Shown here piece by piece: positions 32,449-50,722 of a DNA stretch of 64,000 nt. The DNA is taken from the NCBI GenBank assembly GCA_963693365.1, contig CAVNZM010000002.1, positions 5,642,001 to 5,706,000 of the forward strand, written 5' to 3'. This DNA comes from Amoebidium appalachense (Eukaryota; Ichthyosporea). Made by a program: the position numbers and the translations under genes. The notes under the pieces were generated by a model, which made no database searches, was not told the origin of the DNA, and saw only the letters and a program-made list of their open reading frames with translations. How positions within the stretch are numbered: the first letter of the stretch is position 1; every line of letters begins with the position of its first letter.

Positions 32449-32870
32449 CGTGTGTGTGTGTCTGTGTGTGTGTGTTGATGGTGTGCATGTGCGTGTGTTG
32501 CGTTTGTTTGTGCAGGTTGTGCGCATACGCAGGCACATGCACGTACACATGTGTGATATGTACCGGTATATGTGCATGCAAGTGTGTACCTTCAATGGAT
32601 ACTACTATTTACAGGACCTTCATAAAACGCAGAAAAGTGAGAAAAGAGAAACCATAAAACACCTGAAAAAAGAGGGGAAAAACCCCCTTCACCCGAAAAG
32701 TTCACCATTCGAAAATTAACACACTCAGTCAACTTCAGGACACAACTAGGGCAAAAAGGTGCTAAAGGGAGAGCCACAACCCTAGCAGTGCCACACATTA
32801 CTGTTCATGACTAGCACTCCCACTGTTTTAGAATTACACGGTTCAAAACACTTGCATGCAAATCAAACTA
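30867..32870. other. 3' region between convergent SGNH and THAP genes
   Basis: No exon is supported. The left part is ordinary T-rich sequence that probably holds the SGNH 3' UTR. A poly-C/CA tract lies at 31694-31747, a GT/G-rich stretch at 31890-32062, and a GT microsatellite at 32329-32510. Confidence 0.55.
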
Positions 32871-38433
<5,563 letters not shown>

Positions 38434-39445
38434 TGTTTATAGCTTATAAATTAGGTACGGATGGCTCTACAAACATAGTGTGGTGTGTGTTTTAAGATCC
38501 ATTACTCTGTGAGGGTTTGAAAGATCAGAACTAATGGTGTGGAATCCATTACTCTGTAAGGGCTTGAAAAATCGGCACTAACTTACGATATGAATTTCGG
38601 ACGCATCTGTGCATCTGTGCTTTGAGGTGACTGGCTGTGCATTCAAGTTGTGGCGTGCGTGTCCGTGTGACTATGTGCGAGGGGTCGCCCGGGTTAGCCG
38701 CTGTTTGTCACGGTGACTGTACCGGCCAGCCGCGGACCGGTGTGTGTGTGTGAGGCTGTGAGCTGTGTGTGCGCAAACAAAACAGTTCCGGGAGCCGCTT
38801 CCTATTGGCTACATTGTTGCGCAACACCAGCAACCTAAAATAGGAGATCTTTTTGTATGACTATATATGGATCTCCGAAAAACAGAAAACGAAACCCGCA
38901 TTCAAAGAAAAACGTTCGTGGGTCTTGACCAAGGCTTGTTGTATTTGGCCTTGGTCTTGACCGAAGGCGAACTTCGAGTTCGAAACTGAGCCCAGTCATG
39001 AAGGTCAACCTCCATGGGCGACAAGAAACTAGCATTGCGCAGTTAGTCTAGACCCGGCTTGGTGATGAAGAACTTTCCTTGCCGAGTCACCGAGTTTTCC
39101 AACAGACATATATTTCTTGGCCCGGAGGTTCGCCCGGAACCCGTAACATTCGCGTGCAGAAGCAGCATAGCAGAAGTGAATTGCTTCATGCACGCGAAGC
39201 AGCATAGCAGAAGTGAATTGCTTCATCTAAGGGCACGTTCCCTTCAAGGCCTACGCCAGGCATGAATTGCAGGATATTAGTGAACCAGGCTTTTACTTTA
39301 CTCTAAGACTCTTCTTTACACCTTTACAATATAAGCTCAACTGCCGCATTCACTGAAAAGCGTTTACTATCATCTCCGGGTTGTGTCTGTGTTAACCAGC
39401 TGTCGATTTCTCCCAGAAAATCAAACAACCCTTTCCGACCTCACA
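38434..39445. promoter_or_regulatory. Divergent intergenic (likely bidirectional promoter) region
   Basis: About 1 kb separates the start of the minus-strand THAP gene from the start of the plus-strand gene at 39446. It carries two short tandem duplications: a unit of about 50 bp at 38496 and 38546 sharing ATCCATTACTCTGT, and a 31-bp unit at 39159-39189 and 39196-39226. An inverted GACCAAGGC/GCCTTGGTC pair lies at about 38929-38962. A bidirectional promoter is inferred from gene arrangement only. Confidence 0.45.
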
Positions 39446-39612
39446 ATGAATGCCCTCCTGAATAAGCCCCTTTGTTTTCCTGGCCGCTTTTGTACAGCAG
39501 GCTTGCTTGGCCTTGGCCGGAAATGGCTCTCTGGTTCCACACCAATGCAGGCACATGTGAAGGTAAGTTAAGTTCCAGAGGTACCCCCGCGCACAACATA
39601 CACGTGTGCACG

Positions 39613-39645
<33 letters not shown>

Positions 39646-40162
39646 CGCGCACACGCATTCTCGTTTTTTTAGTACTTCATACCCTGCTCCTGAGCAAGAT
39701 CAACATCCAAACTCGTGCGCTAAGTTTGGTTTGGTCTAACATACTGGAGGGTTTTGGTAAAAGAATCAATGAACATGGGAATGGCGGATGTGGTTTTGGG
39801 GGCACCCGAAAAGAGGGAGGGAGGAGAGAAAGGGGAGGGGAGGGGGGGGAGGGGGGCAGTGGGAAGAAGGGGGGGGGGGGGGGGGGGGGGGGAGGGTCCG
39901 TTTCAAAAAGATAGGGGCATTTGTTCATCGTGTTTCTTACCTTCCACTCCTACAGCCAAAGAAGAGACGACTGTTTTCACTCTACCCCCTGGAAGACCCT
40001 TCTGAGGATATGGCTGCAAGCACCGCCTTGGAGGCTCACTTCAGCGAACACACTGATGGAAAGGTATGGGTTTGGTGTCCAGATATGATAGTACATGGTT
40101 CCAAATAAAGGGTTCAGGTTTGAGATAAAATTTTCCTTTTTCTTTTCCCTTTTTTTTTTTTT

Positions 40163-40193
<31 letters not shown>

Positions 40194-41367
40194 GAGGGGG
40201 GGAGGGGGCGAGCACCCAAGGGGGGGGGGGAGGGGGGAGGGGAGGGGAGGGGAGAGGGGCGGGGACAGGTCCGGGGGGGAGGTGGGGGGCGGGGGGGGGA
40301 CGAGGAGGAGCAAGGTAGTGCTTGCCTTGTTCGTTGTTGTCTGTCGTGGGACTGGAAATAACGGGTTCTGTGGGATAGAGCTGCAAGAGAACATGTGACG
40401 TGTAGGTTTTTATTTTTGTGTTTTGAGGCGTATTTTTGGCGATGGGTGGGTGTTGGTGGCGGAGGGGGGGGGTGCGGTGGGGAGGAGGGGGGGGGGGGGG
40501 GGGGGGAGGGGCTGCTGCTGGTGGTGGTGGGGCGAGGGGGGAGAGGGGGGAGGGTAGGAGGGTCGTGTAGGAAGAAAAGAAATTTCACTGTTGGGGTTGG
40601 AAGGGAACCTGTGGGGGTTGTTTCACCTCTAAGGACACACCTATTGAAGTTGGGCACAGAAACATTCATGGTGGGCAAATCGGAGGAGGGGCAAGGTGGT
40701 GGAAGTAGGGCCGGCGGGGGGTAGGAAGGTGGGCGGAGGAGGAGGAGGGGGGGGGGGGGGGGAGGGTAGGAGGGTCGTGTAGGAAGAAAAGAAATTTCAC
40801 TGTTGGGGTTGGAAGGGAACCTGTGGGGGGTGTTTCACCTCTAAGTACACACCTATTGAAGTTGGGCACAGAAACATTCATGGTGGGCAAATCGGAGGAG
40901 GGGCAAGGTGGTGGAAGTAGGGCCGGCGGGGGGTAGGAAGGTGGGCGGAGGAGGAGGAGGGGGGGGGGGGGGGGGGGAGAGAGAGGGGGGAGGAGGAGGG
41001 GGGGGGGGGGGGAGATGGTTGTGGCTATGTTGTTATAAGCTTTTTTTTTGTTTTTTTGTTTTTTTTTTGCATTCACTGTTTCCATCTCTCGCTCTCTCAA
41101 GCGCTCTTGCTTTGCACATCCCGGGAGTCATTTACTGGAAAAATGAGCGCACTATAGGAAGAGGTTAGTTGCATGTCCAAGGGTCTGTGGGTTTGGGGTC
41201 TCCTGGAAAAGAAATAGAGGGACCTAAGATGTCATTGGAAACCGGGTGCATGTTTTACGCTTCTCCTTGTTTCTGCGAGTGGCCGTTTTTTTTTTGTTTT
41301 TTTTTTTGCCTTTTCTTTTCTTTTCTTTTCTTTTCTTTTTCTTTCTTTCTTTCTTTTTTTTTTTTTT

Positions 41368-41398
<31 letters not shown>

Positions 41399-43202
41399 GG
41401 GGGGATATGGGACAAGAGCAAATGGAGTGTGAGCGGAGGTTACTAGAGAGGCATTCCAATTTCCCCACTTACGAACTTACGAGATTGAGCTATGGACTAT
41501 GCCCCACATTAACAGGGTCATTTTGCTTATTTGAGTCTGTGCGATGCAGAAACCTGACAGGCGAATCGCATCATTCGACATCGGGGTTAGGAATTTTGCC
41601 GTTGCGGTAATCGACACATACGGGCCCACATATAGAATCGTGCACTGGGAGCCGTCGTTTTCTATTGGACCAACACAGAAGGAGGCAAAAAAGAAGGTGT
41701 TGCAGGCAGCAGAAGCAAAAAGGGTGAAAAAGGCGGCGCTGAAGCAGGCAAAATTGGCGGGTGTTATTCCGGATATGCTACTGGAATTTTCAACAGAAGA
41801 GGGTGCGGGTGGGAGCGAGGTGGGATTGAAGGAGGAACAGGTAATCGGGCTGATAAGGGAACTTTCTTCTAGAAGGGATGTTCTGCAGGGGGTAACACAC
41901 GTGGTACTCGAGTCGCAACCGCTGTATGGCGGATATATTTACCTGGAGTCAGCAGTAATGGCATATTTTCTGACCTTGGACATGTCGTTGAAGAAATCCC
42001 CAGAAATTTCAAATATCGAATCGGACGGCTTGGTTTCTCTGCACCGGCAGGGTTCGGCCAAGCGGCACTATTGCCATTATTGGATATCACATGCCATAGA
42101 CACGTTAAATTCAGCCAACGTGTGGCAGTGGGGGGGCTTTTCACCCACCGACCCCCACATTTCTTCCCTCCGCCAAAACCCCAAAACTTCTTCCGAGCTA
42201 AAGAACTACTCTATGATCGATGCCATGTTTGCCTTGAGACTTCAGCCGGAAAGGAAATGGCGCGAAATGTTTATGCAATTTCCCGAGCCCGAACACTCAG
42301 CCGACGCACTCCTACACGGCTTGCATTTTGCGTTTGGGAAAGGGGCAAAGGTAGAACATGTTGCGAGGGAGAAATCGATCAAAAAGGCGCGCAGGCTTTC
42401 TGGCGGAAGGAAGAGGAAGGTGGAAGTGAACCCGGACAGCGAATAATTTGGCATTTGTTTTTTTCGCTGTAAGTTGTGAGCCCTACGAACATACCTTGAA
42501 TCGACCTTATTTTGCATGGATCTCCGGAATTTTTTTCTGTTTGCGAATTCAATATTGCTCTCTAAGCTAAACTGCCCCCTAATGGGTGCCTAGAATTCGA
42601 GACTGCATGGACGATATCTGGCAACCATTATTTCAATTTGTACAGTAACTAGTAAAGCCAACCGCGGGGGGAGGGAGAGCGGAGGGGTGGAGGATGGGGG
42701 ATGGGGAGAGCAAGGTAATTGAATATAGGACATTGCACTGATCGAAGGCCTATCATGATCAGAACCACGATTATTATGCCATGTTGCTGCATGCAGCATA
42801 ATTTATGGATTTATTAATAGGTAGGTGGCTGTACGTACAATGTTGTATCATATCGACATCTATGCACATCTGAAATAATGGAATGAATGCGGCAGCTGGG
42901 GCCCAGACACCAGTTGTTCCATTCGCACATTTTTTTAGCAGCAGAGAGGTTTCGAAGTTCGAACCCTCCCCCCCAACAACACATACACAACCTTGTATTT
43001 TGAATGTGGGACTTTTTTTTCCCTTTTTCATTCTGATACTCCTGGCCGTATCCCCCCCCCCCCCCCCCCTGGGCCTCCCCTCCCCCACCCTTCTCCCACC
43101 CTCCAATCGCCCTCTCCGCTCCCCTCCCCCCACCCTTCCCCCACCCTCGAGCTCCAACCGGCCTCTCCGCTTTGTCTCTCTTGCTTTGCCCTGCACCCAT
43201 CC

Positions 43203-43239
<37 letters not shown>

Positions 43240-43525
43240 TTGCATGTGTGTGTCATGTGCGTGTGTGCGTGTGTGCGCGCGGGTGTATGTGTGTGTGTGT
43301 CACGTGTATGCGCGTGTGTGCGCGCGAGTTGTTTGTGTGTACGTGTGCATGCATACACGAGTGCACCTGCACTCACAAATATACTTGTGTAAATGAGCAG
43401 GGTGACTCAGAAGGGGTGGGGAGGCCCGGGGGGAGGGGAGGATTTAAGAGGGGCTGGGGGGAAGGGGGGGGGGGGATCCACCACCCCACACACCCAACTT
43501 AGTCCCTCACTCAGGCTACCCCTTC

Positions 43526-43573
<48 letters not shown>

Positions 43574-43836
43574 CCCCTTAGTGGGGGCCCCACCCACGAA
43601 CGAGGCTGCCTTGGGGAGGGGGGGAGGGGGCCGGGGGGGGGGGGGGGGTCCACCATCAAGGGGGGCGCCGATATTTAAACATCCCCCCCCCCCCCCCCAA
43701 ATCTTAAATATTGAATCCCTTATCAAAACTTGCGACAAATTAATTGAATTCACACGCACACACACTCCCATCTATAGAGTCTGAGACACATACCGCACAC
43801 AGTGTATGCACACACACACACACACAAAAACACACG

Positions 43837-43869
<33 letters not shown>

Positions 43870-43905
43870 CGTGACGTGCACATACACACATGCACACACA
43901 CACAC

Positions 43906-43957
<52 letters not shown>

Positions 43958-44073
43958 AGCAACATTAACTCCGTTAAGCATGCAGGTCACGGAGTACGAC
44001 AATATTGTTGCCCTATCAGATGACATTGTGGGGTTTACGCTGTTTACTCGAGGCAAAGAGAAACCAGTCTCAG
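39446..44073 (+). CDS. Unknown protein with presequence-like N-terminus, 3' end unresolved
   Basis: Three exons join in phase 0: 39446-39562, 39956-40063 and 43986-44073, with donors GTAAGT, GTATGG and GTATGG. The first exon encodes a 39-residue stretch free of acidic residues and rich in Arg/Leu/Gly (LLGLGRKWLSGSTPMQAHVK), resembling a mitochondrial presequence. The second gives PKKRRLFSLYPLEDPSEDMA..HTDGK and the third VTEYDNIVALSDDIVGFTLF. The continuation after 44073 (phase 1) was not found; reading on stops at 44144. No family is recognised. The second intron (about 3.9 kb) contains a resolvase ORF and a 212-bp tandem duplication. Exon 2 could instead splice, also in phase, to the AAACCTGAC that follows the internal CAG at 41547-41549 of that ORF. 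Confidence 0.5.
40551..40974. repeat. 212-bp tandem duplication, two copies
   Basis: Copies begin at 40551 and 40763 with AGGGTAGGAGGGTCGTGTAG and stay nearly identical for about 200 bp, differing by single bases (AAGGACAC versus AAGTACAC). They end in GGA-rich poly-G. The low divergence implies a recent event. Confidence 0.93.
41354..41404. repeat. Abutting poly-T and poly-G runs
   Basis: About 24 T are joined directly to 27 G, after a (CTTTT) and (CTTT) array. The same T-to-G junction occurs at 40150-40194 and at 17199-17241. Confidence 0.92.
41544..42446 (+). CDS. RuvC/A22-Cce1-type Holliday-junction resolvase-like protein
   Basis: Single-exon ORF of 300 residues; an in-frame TGA lies twelve bases upstream, so ATG 41544 is the first start. 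The RNase-H-fold resolvase motifs are in order: ASFDIGVRNFAVAV with Asp12, HVVLESQP with Glu123, MIDAMFAL with Asp226, and EHSADALLHGL with His251 and Asp254. The pattern Asp, Glu, HxxD is that of RuvC, and the long insert between the first two motifs resembles the poxvirus/giant-virus A22 and mitochondrial Cce1/Ydc2 branch. The family resolves four-way DNA junctions in a metal-dependent way. A basic tail (about 280-294, KKARRLSGG and RKRKVE) could direct it to the nucleus. It lies inside an intron of the gene 39446-44073 on the same strand. All expected catalytic positions are present. Origin (host, organelle-type or viral) is not decided by sequence alone. Confidence 0.72.
   Translation: MQKPDRRIASFDIGVRNFAVAVIDTYGPTYRIVHWEPSFSIGPTQKEAKKKVLQAAEAKRVKKAALKQAKLAGVIPDMLLEFSTEEGAGGSEVGLKEEQVIGLIRELSSRRDVLQGVTHVVLESQPLYGGYIYLESAVMAYFLTLDMSLKKSPEISNIESDGLVSLHRQGSAKRHYCHYWISHAIDTLNSANVWQWGGFSPTDPHISSLRQNPKTSSELKNYSMIDAMFALRLQPERKWREMFMQFPEPEHSADALLHGLHFAFGKGAKVEHVAREKSIKKARRLSGGRKRKVEVNPDSE
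42447..43985. other. Non-coding stretch with C, G and CA tracts
   Basis: No exon is supported. It contains G-rich and poly-C blocks (about 43049-43239, 43526-43579), G runs near 43635 and a CA repeat region (43808-43953) that ends near the acceptor of the exon at 43986. Confidence 0.6.
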
Positions 44074-44225
44074 GTATGGGGGGGGTTTTGCTCGGAATAT
44101 CCCCTCAGCGGTATATCATGATCACGTACATAGATGTCGGGTGATGACTATATATCAGGGTTTACTTTCTCTACGAGACACCATAAAGACTACAAAGAGA
44201 AATCAATTAGTTGGGGTTCCCCGTG

Positions 44226-44228
<3 letters not shown>

Positions 44229-44265
<37 letters not shown>
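44229..44265. repeat. 37-bp poly-T
   Basis: An uninterrupted T run, next to a GT/GC microsatellite at 44299-44364. It lies downstream, on the element strand, of the reverse-transcriptase remnant to its right, so on the minus strand it reads as a poly-A tail. Confidence 0.85.
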
Positions 44266-44268
<3 letters not shown>

Positions 44269-44299
44269 GGGCTCCCCTGGGACACTCGGTATCAGCTGG

Positions 44300-44360
<61 letters not shown>

Positions 44361-44362
44361 CG

Positions 44363-45660
44363 CTAGAATTTTGTAGTGATGTGTTTCTCAAGCCAATCAA
44401 TACATCTAGTAAGCAGGTCGTAGTTACGCGTGTTTAGTATAAAATCAAGGATGTTGTAATTTACAGGTAGGCTATCTTTCTGGGTGTCTGTTGTGAATGG
44501 GACGTGTGTGTGTTGCGGTATTATGTGGTCTATCAAACTACATTTGGCGATACATGACCGGTTAAACTGGTGTGTGTGTGTGTTGTTTGGGCATGCAAAT
44601 GATGCCACCTTATACTTATTAGATCTCCACTGTATAGCACGCGTAGTACAGTAAAAGCGTGGTAATTGATCGATAATGCCATCAGCTAGAGAAAGACCAG
44701 TTCTACAGGAAGGTAATATGTATTTAGGTGTTATACATTTGCGAATGCCATATTTGGCAATATGGTTGAGGCGGTCAGTATATATAAAACGAGACATAAG
44801 GCTTAGTTTTTCAAGATAGTATGCTTTCATCGGGTCTAGTGTCGTGTGGTATCTTTTTCCATTTGTTATATTGCGTGATTATCTTGTGATTGTGTACATG
44901 TTTAATAAGTAAGTGGCAGTCCAAAGTCACACACACACTTTTGCGGGGTTTAATTTGTATTTGTGCCCAGGGGAGAAGGGGTGAGAGAGGGAAGGAAAGA
45001 GGGGAGAGGTGAGGAGGGGACAGGTCGGATAGAGAAGAGAGGGTGGGAGGGCAAATACTTCTTTAAGCGGCTTATGTGCTTATTGAATTTCAGCGCGAGA
45101 TAGGATACTCTAGCAGCTATTGGGACCAGACCATATATCGAGAGCGTTACAGGCCCAGGTTTACAACAGTTGTTAGATAAAAAGGAGGCAACCTCTGCTT
45201 CAAGGAAATTGCCAAGGGTTTAAGCGCTCTAGTTCTCTCTTTCTTGATCCAAGCGGCGAGAAGGGGTAAGCCATATTCACATGCCGGGAAGACAAAAGTG
45301 CGAATAAATGTGTAAGTCTAATAGAAGGATGGAGGGGTGTGTCTTTAAATATATTAGCCGAGAAGAAAGCTAACCGCTTACGAGCCAACTCTACCCTCTT
45401 TTCGACCATATGGGAAAACATAACACCAACAGAATTAACCGGAACACCAAGATATTTGTATTCTGGAACTATAGGTACAGGTTTAGATGATAATGTAAAT
45501 GTGTGTAAATTGTTGTTAACTATATCAGGTACAAGAACACCACATTTGTATATGTTAAGGTCGATCCGATTCAAAAGGTTTACATTGTCGGAATCTGATA
45601 ATCGGCAAATCAATGATCAGGGCGAGGTCCGGGGGATCGAGGTATGCCCGGTATTGTGTG
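44363..45660 (-). mobile_element. Decayed non-LTR-type reverse transcriptase element
   Basis: Read on the minus strand, three frames in succession give one protein. From about 45650, YLDPPDLALII looks like a degraded Y/F-ADD catalytic box. EYKYLGVPVNSVG is the YLGV motif that follows the RT palm domain, then HMVEKRVELARKRLAFFSA. After a frameshift near 45200 come LGNFLEAEVASFLSNNC and IAARVSYLALKFNK. After further breaks, an ATG-initiated stretch (44830-44363) contains LSLADGIIDQLPRF, SFACPNN, RSCIAKCSLIDHII and NTRNYDLLTRCIDWL, typical of retroelement C-termini. The N-terminal half is missing; poly-G lies upstream. Frameshifts and stops make it a dead copy. Confidence 0.7.
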
Positions 45661-47418
<1,758 letters not shown>

Positions 47419-47602
47419 CGCAGTGTGTGTGTGTGTGTTTGTGTGTGTGTGAGTGATTGTGTCACGTTTGCGTGTGTATTTGTGCACGCGTACACTTAGG
47501 CGTCTGTATATGCTTGTGTGTGTGTGTGTGTGTGCCCTTGCGTGCACGTGTGTGTATGCACACGTCTGTGTGTGTATTCTTTGTGTGTGCGTATATGTGT
47601 GT

Positions 47603-47985
<383 letters not shown>

Positions 47986-47999
47986 ACGCGTTCAGGTGT

Positions 48000-48081
48000 G
48001 AGTGTATGTCGACGTCAGTGAAGGTGTACGTTGTTATGCTCTCACGGTCCTCTTCCTAGCCTTCCCTCCCGGGACCCTCCT

Positions 48082-48112
<31 letters not shown>

Positions 48113-48421
48113 TCTTTCCCTCCCTCGACAGGGGCACCTTGTTGCCCCGCCTCTCTTGTAGGTGCCTAGGGAGGGAGGTGGTGGTGGGGGAGGGAGGAAG
48201 GGGGAGGAAGGAAGGCATAAGGAACTTCGGAAGGGGAGGGGGGGGGGGGGGGGGGGGGAGGGCTGGCGGGCAAAAGTGGGGTTTGGGTGGGGCGGCTGGG
48301 GAAGGTGGGGTCGATATGGAGAAGGTAACAGATCTGTGTAAGAAGTGTTGAAGTGAGCGAGGTCAAGCTGCCTTGTTTACATGTAGTTATTTGTGTGTTT
48401 ATGTGTGTGTGTGTGTCACGG

Positions 48422-48482
<61 letters not shown>

Positions 48483-49880
48483 CTCTCTCGTTCTCTCTCT
48501 CTCTTTTCTCTCTCTCTCTCTCTCTCTCTTTCTCAATCTGGTGTGTGTGTGTGTCTGTGTGTGTGTGTGTGTGTACGACATGTGTGTGTGCGTGTGTGCG
48601 TGTGTGCGTGTGTGTGTGTGTGTTTGTGTGTATTTTTGTTTGTATGTGTGTGTGTGTTTCTTACGGCCCGGTGTTCTTGCCTAAGTTAGTTGTGTAGAGG
48701 GGGGACTAGTACGGGCGGGCCTTCCCATGCAGTCAGGGGCGGGCAGGTGGGTGGTTATGGGCAGTGTATAAGTTGAGCATGATGGGGGTGGGACAAACTT
48801 GAGCCTATGCCTGAACAACCAAGTCATGTTTATTTGGCTTCTTCTGAGTGGTAGCACCAAAACCCCACTGTTTGCACCTTCTGGATCGGGCGTACAGTGG
48901 GACAAGCTCCGGTAACAGGTTTGAGGTGTAGTGGCTTGTTGTCGATGACACAAAAAAAGTTGCAGTGACCGGGTTAAAGTGGTCTCTGCATAACCTTTGG
49001 CTCTTATAGGTTCTTTTTCACTCTACTGGGCCACGTCACGGCGTCTTCTAACCATAGTTCCGTGAACCACACACCATACCACCACGTCCACAGATCTAGA
49101 CTCCGGAGGTAGACTGCAGCTCTACTGATGAGCAGGCATGTGCGTGCGGGGCTTTTGATTGTTTAACCAATATTTTAAACTGTTGTTATTTGTGTCATAT
49201 ACAATTACTCACTACTCTAAAAGTGCGCTTATACTAGCTTAAAGTAGGTTAGATAGAGTCGCTTCAGTTCTTGTAGGTGTTGTAAGTTTCGCACGGAAAA
49301 CCATGGCGCCGCGGCTGCGCAGTCTGCACACGGGAAGGCCCTATGGCTCCAGAGCCGCATTCCACAGATCGGCCTATTATAGATCCAAAGTGGTCCATAG
49401 GTATCGACCAATTCGACGTCATTACATACATACCTCTACTTTTATTACTTGTACGATCGCGATGCCCTAAATATTTTCGCAGTTGTAAGGGGAAACAATC
49501 TAAAACTGTATATATAATTAAGTTGTAGAAGTATACCCATTCAGAAGATGGGCGCATACTGCACAAATAAAACGAGGTTTGAACAAAAAACTTTGCACAA
49601 AGCTTGTGGAAAAACATTTCCCACCCTGATTGGAATGTAGTTTTTGCATGCAGAGGAATGACATAATTGGCTGTCCACTCACCACTTGTAGCTCGCCCAA
49701 AAAGCAGATCTTATGTCAGACGTATTCTCGAATGTTGATTGGCTCAATGTTTGATTTTTACATTTGCCAAATCGGTGAGACGTTTTATAGACCAGGTTTG
49801 CTCCTGTAACCTATCAGGTTGAAGTATTCAGGCTGCATTGGACCGAATACGGGTGCATTGGTCTTGTCAACTTAGCAAAA
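48000..49880. other. Intergenic stretch
   Basis: It holds C and G runs (48081-48110, 48239-48259), GT and CT tracts (48424-48640) and ordinary sequence from about 48660. The second copy of the dispersed repeat is at 49337-49398. No exon is supported. Confidence 0.55.
49337..49398. repeat. Dispersed repeat copy 2, inverted
   Basis: Reverse complement contains the same 23-base block (49376-49398) and CCATAGGGCC block (49337-49346) as 46185-46266. Confidence 0.8.
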
Positions 49881-50232
49881 TTGGACTGCTCCCCCTAGTT
49901 GAAAGGTTTGGGGGGAGAGCCGAAGGCTCTAAATTCGGAGCCATAGGCTCCCCCCACCCCCCCCGGGCCCCGGGGACCGGGGGCCGGCCTGGCCCGCGAG
50001 CATCCGGTCTGGACCGCGAGCACCCGGCCCGGCCCGCGGGGGGGGTTAGCATCTAGATGCTAACCCCCCCCCCCCCGGGGCCGGGTTGGTTGCTCGCGAT
50101 CCGGGCCGGGTGCTCGCGGGCCAGGCCGGCCCCCGGTACCCGGGGCCGGGGGGCGGTGGGGGGAGCCTATGGCTCCGAATTTAGAGCCTTCGGCTCTCCC
50201 CCCAAACTGTTCAACTAGGGGGAGCAGTCCAA
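49881..50232. mobile_element. 352-bp near-perfect palindrome (foldback/MITE-like element)
   Basis: The left arm 49881-50054 and right arm 50055-50232 are reverse complements with few differences and essentially no spacer; the centre is GGTTAGCATCTAGATGCTAACC. Ends are TTGGACTGCTCCCCCTAG and its complement. Each arm also holds small internal palindromes (GAGCCGAAGGCTC and GGAGCCATAGGCTCC), and its inner half is very GC rich. I saw no convincing target-site duplication. No coding capacity. Confidence 0.9.
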
Positions 50233-50542
50233 ACAACTACCAAAGTGTTAATGTGTAGCTGGTCAACCGTGGTTAGAGTGTGTCATAAGTTTTATAAAAC
50301 CATCTTTTATTAAACACCTATAGTGTTAAATCTTTTTTTTCCCCTCTTGTTTCTTCAGTATATCTTTGGTATACCCATATGTAGACAGTGTAGTGACTCA
50401 CTCACTAGTAAGACTAGGATCTTTTTTCTAAAAGAGCTCAAGAACAGCTAATGCATCATCTTTACCATTGGTTAACAGTCATTCATTGTTCACACCGGTG
50501 TCCAAGCGTGCTCTTTATTGGCTCTCGTCTTCTCAAAACAAA

Positions 50543-50549
50543 TATAAAG
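50543..50549 (+). promoter_or_regulatory. TATA-like box upstream of the C2H2 gene
   Basis: TATAAAG lies 174 bp before the ATG at 50723, in otherwise ordinary sequence. A core promoter is inferred from position and match only. Confidence 0.4.
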
Positions 50550-50722
50550 AGCCTCCAATGCTCTCAGTAGAGTCTGAGTTGACGTAGCTTATTTGCTATC
50601 CAAATAACAGCCTCAGCGGAGTTTTTCATGCATAATGCTGTAGGTAGGAGTAACGGGCAGCAAAACACATAATTATAACTTTGAATAGGCGATAAGCTTC
50701 TATCGTAACCACCGAGGCCGCT

